This document shows, piece by piece, positions 18,043-27,537 of a stretch of 64,000 nt of DNA. A program made the position numbers and the translations under genes. Within the stretch, counting starts at the first letter, position 1, and the number at the start of each line of letters is the position of its first letter. The notes beneath the pieces were generated by a model. The model was not told the origin of the DNA and did not search any database. It saw nothing but the letters and a program-made list of their open reading frames with translations. Source of the DNA: Candidatus Kryptonium thompsonii (GTDB lineage: Bacteria > Bacteroidota > Ignavibacteria > Kryptoniales > Kryptoniaceae); assembly GCA_001442925.1 (NCBI GenBank), contig LDXX01000004.1, positions 313,001 through 377,000 of the forward strand, written 5' to 3'.

Positions 18043-18776
18043 AATTAGCCGAGAGAGAAATAAGAATATGGACTTTTGTGGCTTTAGGTGGATTTTTTAT
18101 TGTGTTGATTTTTAGTGCCATGAGTTGGCGTGAAAATAGAGTTTTGAATAAAATAATTGTTAAAGGGAACGAAGTGATACCAGACAAAAAAATAATTGAA
18201 CTTGCTAATGTCAAACCGGGTGTCAAACTTACAGATATTGATCTTTCAAGAGTGAGAGCAAATATTGAAAAACATGGGTTTATAAAATATGCCGAGGTTT
18301 ATATAAATTTGCCCGATGTTCTTTTCATAGAGGTTGTCGAAAGGGAGCCAGTAGCTATGTTAACATATCAAGGTAAGATCTATTACATCGATTCTGATGG
18401 TGTTGTTATTTCTTTTGATGAGGTTAATAAAATATTTGCAGTGCCCCTTCTCAGTGGGGTTAATTATAAGCCCCTTTATGTTAATTTAGATACTGTGGGT
18501 CAATTGAGAAAACAGTTTGAACTTATCAAGGCTTCGATTGATAAAAAGATTTATGGTTTAATTTCAGAGGTGAAGTTCAAGGATGGTGAATTTATTTTAT
18601 TGACATCGGATGGCGCAGTTACTGTTTTTCTTAGTGACGATGAGTTTGAAAGGAAGCTTGCTTTGCTGAGGGAATTTTGGACACAAATTATCCCAACGCG
18701 TGGATATCCGAGTTATATTGATTTGCGTTATCATGGAAAGTTATATGCAAAATTTAGTCAAAAAATTAACGAGTGA
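18039..18776 (+). CDS. ftsQ: Cell division protein FtsQ/DivIB
   Basis: A 245-residue bitopic division protein. One membrane span (about residues 11-30) is followed by a POTRA domain (NKIIVKGNEVIPDKKIIELANV to VFIEVVEREPVAML in outline, about 45-115) and a beta domain. FtsQ scaffolds FtsL and FtsB and controls the FtsW-FtsI synthase. Sequence similarity in this family is low; the call rests on topology, the POTRA pattern and the place between murB (4 nt ATGA overlap) and ftsA (3 nt gap). Confidence 0.88.
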   Translation: MKLAEREIRIWTFVALGGFFIVLIFSAMSWRENRVLNKIIVKGNEVIPDKKIIELANVKPGVKLTDIDLSRVRANIEKHGFIKYAEVYINLPDVLFIEVVEREPVAMLTYQGKIYYIDSDGVVISFDEVNKIFAVPLLSGVNYKPLYVNLDTVGQLRKQFELIKASIDKKIYGLISEVKFKDGEFILLTSDGAVTVFLSDDEFERKLALLREFWTQIIPTRGYPSYIDLRYHGKLYAKFSQKINE

Positions 18777-18779
18777 AGT

Positions 18780-20009
18780 ATGACATATATAGTTGGACTT
18801 GACATAGGAACAAGCAAAGTTTGCGCACTTGTTGCTTCCCTTGAAGAAAATGGGAACATTCATATCCTTGGTCTTGCAAAAAGCCCAACCCATGGACTTG
18901 TTCATGGTGGAATAGTTAACATTGAAAGGACAGCTGAAGCGATACGCGGCGTTATAAACATGGTTGAGAATCAGTCGGGGGAGCGGATAAAAAAAGTAGT
19001 TGTTGGAGTAGCTGGCGAAGACATAAGTGGAATTTCGAGCATAAGCGTAGTTACAACACGAGCTCCAAATCATGTTATCACAGAGGGAGATGTTACGCGT
19101 TTGATAGAAGATGCCAAAAATATTCGCTATCCATCTAACAAGGTTATTCTGCATACATTGCCCCAAGAGTTTAAGGTAGATGGAGTTGAAGGGATAAAGG
19201 ATCCTGTTGGAATGGTTGGGATAAGAGTTGAGGCAACAGTTCATATCGTTATGGCTCCGGTATCTTTGATTGAAAATTTCAGAAGGACGGTTGGCAAGGC
19301 GAGGCTTGAAGTTGAAGAATTTGTTTTTCAGCCACTTGCTTCAGCGTACTCTGTACTTGAGCCTGAAGAGATGGAAATAGGCGTTGCTTTAATTGATATA
19401 GGAGCGGGCACAACAGATGTTGCGATATTTGAAGACGGTATAATAAGATATTCGGGAAGTTTGCAAATGGCTGGTGAGCAAATAACCAAAGACATAAGAA
19501 AGGCATTTGGGATTCAGAGAGAACTTGCGGAAAAATTGAAGGTAACGGAGGGGTATGCTTACATAGATGCGATCACAGAGGATAAAAGCATTATAGTTCA
19601 CGGAATTGGAGGTCGGGAGCCATTTGAAATTACCAGAAGCATGCTTTGTAGGGTAATTCAGCCGAGGGTTGAGGAAATATTTGAAAATCTTTATGTCAAT
19701 CATTTGAAAAATCAAGGCTTTACGAGAAGAAACATACCCGCTGGAATTGTTTTAACTGGGGGCACCGCGCTTTTGAAAGGGATAGTTGAACTTGTGAGTG
19801 AAAAATTTGAACTGCCAGCGCGCATTGGGATACCAACGGGATTTGCAGGTGGACTTGTTAATGAGGTTCAAAATCCAATCTATTCGACTGTTGCAGGTTT
19901 AGTTTTGTATAGAGCTGAGAATATTAAGAAAGGTGAGGCAGTTAAATCGAGCAATGTCAAAGGTTTAGTGATGAAGTTAAAAGAATTCTTTAAAGGGATC
20001 TTTAGTTAA
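18780..20009 (+). CDS. ftsA: Cell division protein FtsA
   Basis: A 409-residue actin-fold ATPase that tethers FtsZ to the membrane. It shows the phosphate-1 loop YIVGLDIGTSKVCALVA at the N-terminus, the 1C/SHS2 region (VVGVAGEDISGISS and following), phosphate-2 ALIDIGAGTTDVAIFEDG near 205, and adenosine motif GIVLTGGTALLKGI near 320. The C-terminus MKLKEFFKGIFS is a short amphipathic helix, the usual membrane-targeting element. It lies 3 nt after ftsQ and 22 nt before ftsZ. Confidence 0.96.
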   Translation: MTYIVGLDIGTSKVCALVASLEENGNIHILGLAKSPTHGLVHGGIVNIERTAEAIRGVINMVENQSGERIKKVVVGVAGEDISGISSISVVTTRAPNHVITEGDVTRLIEDAKNIRYPSNKVILHTLPQEFKVDGVEGIKDPVGMVGIRVEATVHIVMAPVSLIENFRRTVGKARLEVEEFVFQPLASAYSVLEPEEMEIGVALIDIGAGTTDVAIFEDGIIRYSGSLQMAGEQITKDIRKAFGIQRELAEKLKVTEGYAYIDAITEDKSIIVHGIGGREPFEITRSMLCRVIQPRVEEIFENLYVNHLKNQGFTRRNIPAGIVLTGGTALLKGIVELVSEKFELPARIGIPTGFAGGLVNEVQNPIYSTVAGLVLYRAENIKKGEAVKSSNVKGLVMKLKEFFKGIFS

Positions 20010-20031
20010 AAAAATAAATTTGGAGGCTATT

Positions 20032-21213
20032 ATGATGATTCTGGCTGATGAATCGGAGCAATTATCGAATCTTGGTGCTAAGATAAAGGTTGTCGGCATT
20101 GGAGGATGTGGATGTAACGCTGTTAATACTTTGGTTAAAAAAGGAATCACTGGAGTTGAACTTATAGGGGTGAACACTGATTTACAATCCCTATCCCAAT
20201 GCAAAGCGCCAATTAAAATTCAGGCAGGAAAAAATTTAACAAAAGGACTTGGTGCTGGCGCAAGACCTGAAATTGGGCAAAAGGCAGTTGAAGAAGTGCA
20301 GGGTGAACTTGAAAAACTTTTACAAGGTAGCGATCTTGTCTTTGTCACTGCAGGAATGGGAAAAGGAACAGGAACAGGCGGAGCTCCCGTGGTTGGTAGT
20401 ATAGCTAAAAAGTTAGGTGCGCTTGTCATCGCCATAGTTTACACTCCATTTGGCTATGAGGGTTCTCTTAGGATGAAAATAGCTGAGGAAGGTTTGAAGA
20501 ACCTAAGGGAGGTTGTTGATACGCTCATTGTTATAAGCAACCAAAAATTGCTTACTCTTTTGGGTGATGCTGATATCCTTTCTGCGATTGAATTTGGAAA
20601 TGAAGTTCTTTACAATGCCACTCGTGGTATTACTGACATAATAACAAAGCCTGGTGTTATCAATGTTGATTTCAATGATGTGAGGACAATTATGCGAGAC
20701 ATGGGTGATGCTGTTCTTGGGACAGGTGTTGCGCGGGGTGAACATAGGGCGGTTGAGGCAACTCAAAAAGCGATATCAAATCCACTTATCGAGGGGTTAT
20801 CGATAGTTGGGGCGAAAGGCGTTTTAGTTAATTTTGTTGGAAAGGGCATTTCAGGTAATGAGCTTAGAGATGCTGTGAAAGTTATAACTGAAAAAACAGG
20901 TGAAGATGTGAATTTGATTTATGGAGTCGTTGATGATGAGTCTATGAACGATGAACTTAGAGTTACTGTTATAGCAACTGGTCTTACTACATCAACTTAT
21001 TCTCCAAAAAAAACACCAACCCCGTCTAAAAAGATAACTTCGGTTTATGAGAAAGCAGAAAATGTTCAACTAGGTGAGAATTTAAATGTTCCAACATTTA
21101 TTCGCAGGGGCATTATACTTAATAAAGATAAAAAAACCAGTGAAATTGAAAATGAAAAAGGTAACGAAAACGAAAATGACAACCCAACTTTTCTAAAACA
21201 AGTTATGGATTAA
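20032..21213 (+). CDS. ftsZ: Cell division GTPase FtsZ
   Basis: A 393-residue tubulin homologue that forms the Z ring. It has the GTP-binding signature GMGKGTGTGGAPVVG near residue 105 and KVVGIGGCGCNAVN near the N-terminus. ATG 20032 is preferred because GGAGG lies at 20022-20026; a TTG at 20020 is inside that ribosome-binding site. The C-terminal conserved peptide NVPTFIRRG is not terminal: about 33 more residues rich in Lys, Glu and Asn follow, ending NPTFLKQVMD. This is the last dcw gene; PCD starts 3 nt later. Confidence 0.97.
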   Translation: MMILADESEQLSNLGAKIKVVGIGGCGCNAVNTLVKKGITGVELIGVNTDLQSLSQCKAPIKIQAGKNLTKGLGAGARPEIGQKAVEEVQGELEKLLQGSDLVFVTAGMGKGTGTGGAPVVGSIAKKLGALVIAIVYTPFGYEGSLRMKIAEEGLKNLREVVDTLIVISNQKLLTLLGDADILSAIEFGNEVLYNATRGITDIITKPGVINVDFNDVRTIMRDMGDAVLGTGVARGEHRAVEATQKAISNPLIEGLSIVGAKGVLVNFVGKGISGNELRDAVKVITEKTGEDVNLIYGVVDDESMNDELRVTVIATGLTTSTYSPKKTPTPSKKITSVYEKAENVQLGENLNVPTFIRRGIILNKDKKTSEIENEKGNENENDNPTFLKQVMD

Positions 21214-21216
21214 AGT

Positions 21217-21495
21217 GTGAAGTTGAGCAAATTTGAAATAGATGACAAATTAAAAAATTTAAATGGCTGGATTTACGATAGCGAGAGAGATGCAATTGTT
21301 AAGGATTTCAAATTTAAAAATTTTCGTGATGCGATTACTTTTGTGTTAAGGGTTGCCTTTGAATCTGAAGAAATGGATCACCATCCTGATATATTGATAG
21401 AATATAATCGGGTTCGTTTCACTTTGAGGACACATAGTGAAGGTGGGGTGACTGAAAAAGATTTTGAGCTCGCATATAGGATCGATAAGATTTGA
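21217..21495 (+). CDS. 4a-hydroxytetrahydrobiopterin dehydratase (PCD/DCoH family)
   Basis: A 92-residue protein of the pterin-4a-carbinolamine dehydratase family, which recycles oxidised pterin cofactor. The family core is present: LNGWIYD, DFKFKNFRDAITFVLRVAFESE, the active-site MDHHPDILIEYNRV, and the C-terminal TEKDFELAYRID. It starts with GTG 3 nt after ftsZ, so it is probably co-transcribed with the dcw cluster. No phenylalanine hydroxylase is in the window, so the substrate here is open; some bacterial members act with molybdopterin or other pterins. Confidence 0.88.
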   Translation: MKLSKFEIDDKLKNLNGWIYDSERDAIVKDFKFKNFRDAITFVLRVAFESEEMDHHPDILIEYNRVRFTLRTHSEGGVTEKDFELAYRIDKI

Positions 21496-21520
21496 TTTTA
21501 AATTCTGAAAATTTTATATT
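21492..21520 (+). promoter_or_regulatory. Promoter of tRNA-Leu(GAG)
   Basis: TTGATT at 21492-21497, a 17 bp spacer and TATATT at 21515-21520, placed 12 bp before the tRNA. The same layout precedes the other two tRNA genes of the window. The -35 element overlaps the PCD stop codon. Confidence 0.65.
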
Positions 21521-21532
21521 TATTTCAGTCAA

Positions 21533-21614
<82 letters not shown>

Positions 21615-21680
21615 CAAATCTTTCCGAAAAATTAATTTTTATTAATTTTTTAGACGCCTTCCTTTTTATGCAATTTTCGC

Positions 21681-21709
21681 TTGACAAAATGAAGAGAATT
21701 TCACAAATT
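21681..21709 (+). promoter_or_regulatory. Possible promoter of the TonB-dependent receptor gene
   Basis: A consensus TTGACA at 21681-21686 is followed after 17 bp by CAAATT (21704-21709), a weak -10. The gene has its own strong ribosome-binding site GGAGG at 21737-21741. No operator for iron or sugar regulators was recognised. Confidence 0.35.
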
Positions 21710-21748
21710 AAAAGTGCATTAAAAAAATAAATTTGCGGAGGTGTGGTT

Positions 21749-24505
21749 ATGCGTTATTTTAAAATCGCTTTAATCTCCCTCCTCAGTTTAATCCTTCTCA
21801 CTTCTTTAACCCTTGCTCAGGGTAGCGGTGCTTATACCGCTTCTGTTACGGGTAAAATAGTTGACAATGAAGGTAAGCCTATACCTGATGTTGAGGTCAT
21901 TGCAAAAAATGTTGAAACAGGTTATACCAGAGGTGCTATTACAACGGCGGGTGGAATTTACAACATTTTATCAGTGCCACCTGGAACTTATGAAATCAGC
22001 GCTTTACATATCGCTTATGGAAAGCAAACAAAGGTTGTTGAATTAGGGGTTGGGGAAAGAGTTACAGTTAATTTCACGCTTGTTTCGAAGGAGCTTCAAG
22101 TTGGTGAAGTTGTTGTAACGGCTGAGGCGCTTGATTACGAGGTAAAGAAAGCGGAGCTTTCAGTTCCATTAAGACCTCAGCAAATCTCTGCTTTGCCGGT
22201 TAACACGCGGAATTTTCTTGAGCTTACAAGTCTTGTTCCAGGTATGAAACCAATCGGTGCAACTTTTGGGAGTGGTGCACTCCAACCAACATGGGTTGGA
22301 TTTTATTTTGAGGGAACGGAATTTAAAAATGAAATCGTCGAGGGTGGTCTTGCTGGACAATTTTTAAGTGGCGGTAATCCATTCCCGCTTGATGCAGTAA
22401 AAGAAGCTAGAGTGATAACTCAGCTTTATAAAGCAGAATACTCAAAAGCAGCAGGTGGAGTTGTATCAGCTGTTTCTAAATCTGGAACAAATGAATTTCA
22501 TGGCTCGGTGTTCTTTACATATCGTGATAAGCAACTTAACGCTCGGGGACCTTTTGAGAAAGAAAAACCTGGATTTAAACGGCGCCAAACAGGTGTAAGT
22601 TTGGGTGGACCAATTATAAGGGATAAACTTCATTTCTTTGTTTCGTATGAAGGAACTTTTCTTGATAAGTTTGCAACCGTAGTTGTTGGTCCTTTGTTTT
22701 CACAGTATGCTGGAACATTCCATGTTCCATTTGGCGGGCATGTTGGTCTTGCAAGGTTAACATTCCAGCCGTCAGTTAATCATTTCTTCGATTTTAGTTA
22801 CTATGGGAGATTCGACAGGGATTATATGGGTATCGGAGGTTTATCTGTTTATGAAAGAGGGCGTTTGTTTTATAATCGAGTTTATAACTATGTTTTGAAA
22901 CATCAGTACATCATTTCTCCAAATTTGATGAACGAACTAAGAATTAACTTCCAACGCTATAATTGGGAAATAGCAAACATTGCTCCATTTCCAACACCTG
23001 GGAAAATTTATCCATCTGCATATATAGGTGCTTTCTCGCATGCTCCGCAGAATTGGTTCCAAGATCGCTATGCTCTTTATAATGACATAACTTATGCAAT
23101 GGGTAACCATGTCTTTAAGGGCGGATTTTTCATCCAGAGACTAAGATATGAAGCAAACCAAAAACTTTATCTTCACCCGATATTTTACTTCCAGTATGAC
23201 ACAAGCACCGCACCATATCAAGCAAGGGTTGGCGTTGGTACACCAACTGTTGAGAAATGGAACACGCAACTTGGGATTTATATCCAAGATGATTGGAATG
23301 TGACTCCTTATTTAACCTTAAATCTTGGGATAAGGTGGGATTATGAGTCGAATATGATAAATAATGATTTCGCTGTTCCTGACACAGTTAGAAGAGATTT
23401 GCAACAATTTTTCCCGGCGAAATATTTTTCGACTGGCAAGGATAGAAAGCCATATTTGAAGGCTTTTCAACCAAGGTTTGGATTTTCATATGATATAAGC
23501 AAGGAAGGGAAAACTGTTATCTTTGGTGGAGCTGGAATTTATTACGATAGGCATGTTTGGAATGTTGCTTCTGATGAAATTTTAAGGTACACTTGGAAAG
23601 TTTATTATCTTGATTTTGGTCCGGGTAAACTCACTTGGGATAATAGATATTATAACCGTGATGAACTTCTCAATTTAATTGCGCAAGGTAGAGTTCCAGC
23701 CCCCGAGATTTTCTTGATTCCAAATGATTTAAAGCCACCAATGACGGTTCAGTTTAGTGTTGGCTTAAGGCAAAGAATTAGCGATGTGCTTTTGAGTTTA
23801 AGTTATACGAAGGTTCTTGGATATAATGAAATCACCACCTACAATGCTAATTCGAAGTCAAGGTTAACAAAGAAGTATGGCCCAATACAAGTTTGGACAG
23901 ATGCTGGTAATTCGTGGTATGATGCTATATACTTTACATTTGATAAACCTTATAAGCCTGGTTCATGGGGATTGAACATAGCTTATACGGTCTCATGGAC
24001 TTATGATGAATTTGATAACACGATTTATTATGGTTACTTATACTACACAAGCCCTGACATGCTGAAAAAAGCACCATCGTCACTTGATGAGAGACATCGT
24101 ATTTCAATTAATGGAATATTTGAGCTTCCATTCGGATTTAAATTAAGCGGTTGGGGAACATTTGCAACTGGAAGACCTTACCTTGTGTTTACTGGAACTG
24201 ATGATAATGGAGATGGGGTTATCGGGAATGATTATCCAGCTGGGTTAGGTAGGAATGCGGGTAGAGTTCCCGGGCAAAGGTTCATATTTAAATATGTATT
24301 TGCTGAAAGGAACTTTAATTTGCGTTTGTCAAGGGACTTCTCATATCGTGGTTTTACTTTGACTTTAATGCTTGAGGCATTTAATGTTTTCAACTGGACT
24401 AACTTCGGAGGATATGTTGGAAATATGAAGTCAGCATTGTTTGGCAAACCGACAAGTGCTGGTGCCCCAAGACAAATTCAACTTGGAACGAGAATTAGCT
24501 TCTAA
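21749..24505 (+). CDS. TonB-dependent outer-membrane receptor with carboxypeptidase-like domain
   Basis: A 918-residue outer-membrane protein. A signal peptide (MRYFKIALISLLSLILLTSLTLAQ, cut after Gln here in outline) is followed by a carboxypeptidase-regulatory-like beta-sandwich (VTGKIVDNEGKPIPDVEV to about residue 105), a plug domain (LPVNTRNFLELTSLVPG, later AEYSKAAGGVVSAVSKSGTN) and a long beta-barrel ending LGTRISF with a terminal Phe, as needed for BAM insertion. It resembles Oar/SusC-like transporters of the FCB group. ATG 21749 has GGAGG 7 nt upstream. No TonB, exbB or SusD neighbour indicates the ligand. Confidence 0.88.
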   Translation: MRYFKIALISLLSLILLTSLTLAQGSGAYTASVTGKIVDNEGKPIPDVEVIAKNVETGYTRGAITTAGGIYNILSVPPGTYEISALHIAYGKQTKVVELGVGERVTVNFTLVSKELQVGEVVVTAEALDYEVKKAELSVPLRPQQISALPVNTRNFLELTSLVPGMKPIGATFGSGALQPTWVGFYFEGTEFKNEIVEGGLAGQFLSGGNPFPLDAVKEARVITQLYKAEYSKAAGGVVSAVSKSGTNEFHGSVFFTYRDKQLNARGPFEKEKPGFKRRQTGVSLGGPIIRDKLHFFVSYEGTFLDKFATVVVGPLFSQYAGTFHVPFGGHVGLARLTFQPSVNHFFDFSYYGRFDRDYMGIGGLSVYERGRLFYNRVYNYVLKHQYIISPNLMNELRINFQRYNWEIANIAPFPTPGKIYPSAYIGAFSHAPQNWFQDRYALYNDITYAMGNHVFKGGFFIQRLRYEANQKLYLHPIFYFQYDTSTAPYQARVGVGTPTVEKWNTQLGIYIQDDWNVTPYLTLNLGIRWDYESNMINNDFAVPDTVRRDLQQFFPAKYFSTGKDRKPYLKAFQPRFGFSYDISKEGKTVIFGGAGIYYDRHVWNVASDEILRYTWKVYYLDFGPGKLTWDNRYYNRDELLNLIAQGRVPAPEIFLIPNDLKPPMTVQFSVGLRQRISDVLLSLSYTKVLGYNEITTYNANSKSRLTKKYGPIQVWTDAGNSWYDAIYFTFDKPYKPGSWGLNIAYTVSWTYDEFDNTIYYGYLYYTSPDMLKKAPSSLDERHRISINGIFELPFGFKLSGWGTFATGRPYLVFTGTDDNGDGVIGNDYPAGLGRNAGRVPGQRFIFKYVFAERNFNLRLSRDFSYRGFTLTLMLEAFNVFNWTNFGGYVGNMKSALFGKPTSAGAPRQIQLGTRISF

Positions 24506-24519
24506 TCACCGATAATTTA

Positions 24520-24557
24520 CTACCCCCTCTTTCTTAGAAAAGAGGGGGGTAGTTTTT
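24520..24557. terminator. Terminator between converging genes
   Basis: CTACCCCCTCTTTC and GAAAAGAGGGGGGTAG form a long stem (24520-24552) with a short TTA-type loop, followed by TTTTT at 24553-24557. It ends the receptor gene on the plus strand; the U-tract is poorer on the minus strand, where the lipoprotein gene ends next to it. Confidence 0.85.
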
Positions 24558-25293
24558 AGCTTACTTTATAACCCGTTAGTTCACGCCTTATTCCTTTTTC
24601 AGAACCGGTTGCAGGGGTTTCATGCTTAACTGGTCCAATACCTGGAGAAAACCAAATATAGTTTTTTGAAGTAAAACTTGCAACTGTGACTCCCCCAACA
24701 CTTACAGAACCTGTCATAAGTGCCTCAAATTTATACGAATCATATTTGCCAGCTGGTAGTTGAATTTGTTCGTGAGTTACAATATTACCAGTTATGTTGA
24801 TTTTTATGTTTAGTGGGACAAGCTGTCCTTGATAATTTACAGTAATCGTTGTGTCCAAGTTTAGGATAGTATATGGTTCATTTAGATTCCCAGAAGCTTT
24901 TACAAATGGAACCCATCGTCTATATTCAAAACCTGGAATCCCAACCTCTCCTGTTAAATCTATCCATGCGTAAAGATATCCTCCCTCAAGATAAACGAGA
25001 AGTGTATCAACCTCAATGCTTCTATTGGCGTATTTAAATGAATCAATCACAACATATGGATTTTTTCCTTGGAACTGAATTTGTCCAACTATTGTCGTTG
25101 ATGAGTTAAATTCCGTGCCACTGATTTTAGTTCCAGCGGTGTCAATTTCATACCCTGAATAATACCAAACATTGCCAACTTTAAGTGGGAAAAGATTTGA
25201 TGGAATTGTTTCAATGATCGGCGTGGTCTCTTTTTTGCAACCCCCAAAGATAAAAGCAAAAAATATTAAAAGGGTTATTACTTTTCTTGCCAT
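24556..25293 (-). CDS. Predicted lipoprotein of unknown function
   Basis: A 245-residue protein with a lipoprotein signal: a basic start (MARKV), a hydrophobic stretch and lipobox FGGC, so Cys19 is the predicted lipidated residue. The mature part begins with a threonine/proline linker and then NLFPLKVGNVWYYSGYEID, a beta-rich pattern seen in many FCB-group surface lipoproteins. I do not recognise a specific family or activity. It lies downstream of mdh but is separated from it by a terminator, so it may have its own promoter or depend on read-through. Confidence 0.75.
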   Translation of the reverse strand: MARKVITLLIFFAFIFGGCKKETTPIIETIPSNLFPLKVGNVWYYSGYEIDTAGTKISGTEFNSSTTIVGQIQFQGKNPYVVIDSFKYANRSIEVDTLLVYLEGGYLYAWIDLTGEVGIPGFEYRRWVPFVKASGNLNEPYTILNLDTTITVNYQGQLVPLNIKINITGNIVTHEQIQLPAGKYDSYKFEALMTGSVSVGGVTVASFTSKNYIWFSPGIGPVKHETPATGSEKGIRRELTGYKVS

Positions 25294-25326
25294 ATTTTGC
25301 CCCCATTAATTTAGTTTTAAAATAAA

Positions 25327-25350
25327 AAGCGGGCAAATTCTTGCCCGCTT
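25327..25350 (-). terminator. Terminator downstream of mdh
   Basis: AAGCGGGCAA and TTGCCCGCTT form a perfect 10 bp stem with a 4-nt loop. Read on the minus strand it is followed by TTTATT, ending mdh transcription. Confidence 0.8.
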
Positions 25351-25358
25351 AAAAATTT

Positions 25359-26589
<1,231 letters not shown>

Positions 26590-26616
26590 ATTGATTCACC
26601 TCACTTTTTTAGTTTT

Positions 26617-27075
26617 TTATTTTATCAAACTTGCAACTTTTGATTCAAGTGCAGCGAGTCGTTCTCTTATTTGAATTGCAATATCGATCTTTTCGTCAAG
26701 ACGTTTTATCTCTGTCCTAAACTCAGTCTTAAATGCGTCTAATTCGCTGCGAACATTATCAATATCTTTTTTCAGTCCGGAAATATCGGCTTTTAATTCA
26801 TTTTTTAATCCGGAAATCTCAGTTTTTAATTCATTACGAACAAGTTCAATTTTTTCATCAACTCGCCTAAGCCCAGAATCAATTTTTTCATCGAGTCGAG
26901 TAAGTCCAGAATCGATTTTTTGTTCAAGTCGTCCAAGTCCAGAATCAATTTTTTCATCAAGTCTTTTAATTTCTGAATCAAATCTCGTCCTTAACTCCTG
27001 AATGCTTGATTTAATATCGTGAAGTTCTGGAACTATAAGCTCTTGAATTATTTTTGCTACATCTACCTTTGGCAT
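26617..27075 (-). CDS. Coiled-coil protein of hendecad repeats inserted between rplU and rpmA
   Basis: A 152-residue soluble protein of unknown function that is almost entirely coiled coil. From residue 38 it is built of 11-residue units: [66 protein letters not shown], then a looser unit and [11 protein letters not shown] at 125. The 11-residue period implies a right-handed or mixed coiled coil. There is no signal peptide or membrane span. Its ATG overlaps the rplU stop (TAATG) and it ends 27 nt before rpmA, so it should be made together with L21 and L27. Confidence 0.8.
   Translation of the reverse strand: MPKVDVAKIIQELIVPELHDIKSSIQELRTRFDSEIKRLDEKIDSGLGRLEQKIDSGLTRLDEKIDSGLRRVDEKIELVRNELKTEISGLKNELKADISGLKKDIDNVRSELDAFKTEFRTEIKRLDEKIDIAIQIRERLAALESKVASLIK
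26767..26964 (-). repeat. 33-bp tandem repeat within the coiled-coil gene
   Basis: Six consecutive 33-bp units encode residues 38-103 of the hendecad protein. The first three units are most alike at DNA level, which suggests recent duplication; the later ones have diverged. Confidence 0.7.
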
Positions 27076-27392
27076 TAACTTTCAAAGTAAATTTTATTGA
27101 TTTCGATTTGGGTATAGTTTTGGCGATGTCCTTTTGTTACTTTATAACCTTTGCGACGCTTTTTCTTAAAAACGATAATTTTTTCTCCCTTTACATGGTC
27201 AAGAACCGTTGCTTCAACAAAAGCTCCGGGTACATATGGATTTCCGATATAAGTTTTTTCGCCGTCTTGAAGTAAAAGGACATTCTCAAGTTTAATTTTG
27301 CTTCCGGGTTCTTCTTCAAGTTTTTGAACGAAAATTTTATCGGACTCCTTCACCTTGTATTGATGCCCACCAATTTTTATAACTGCAAGCAT
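27075..27392 (-). CDS. rplU: 50S ribosomal protein L21
   Basis: A 105-residue L21 of normal length, with MLAVIKIGGHQYKVKESDKI at the N-terminus, VLLLQDGEKTYIGNPYV in the middle and the family C-terminal KKRRKGYKVTKGHRQNYTQIEI core. AAGGGA lies just before the ATG. It is the first gene of the minus-strand run rplU - coiled coil - rpmA - mdh and is divergent from der, with about 145 nt between them. Confidence 0.97.
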   Translation of the reverse strand: MLAVIKIGGHQYKVKESDKIFVQKLEEEPGSKIKLENVLLLQDGEKTYIGNPYVPGAFVEATVLDHVKGEKIIVFKKKRRKGYKVTKGHRQNYTQIEINKIYFES

Positions 27393-27537
27393 CTTTCCCT
27401 TGCATTTGTTTTGAATTTAATGTAACTAAATTTAGTAAATCGAGCCCAAAAAAGCAATAAATTTTGATTATCTTTTTGTTCTTTTTAACTTTAAAACTCT
27501 GGACAGTAAACCCAACTAAATTTCTTCGAATTTTTAA

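Noticed and set aside
18741-19244. A 167-codon minus-strand frame across the ftsQ-ftsA junction
   Set aside because: Antisense to conserved FtsA sequence and rich in Asn, Tyr and Cys, as expected of a shadow frame.
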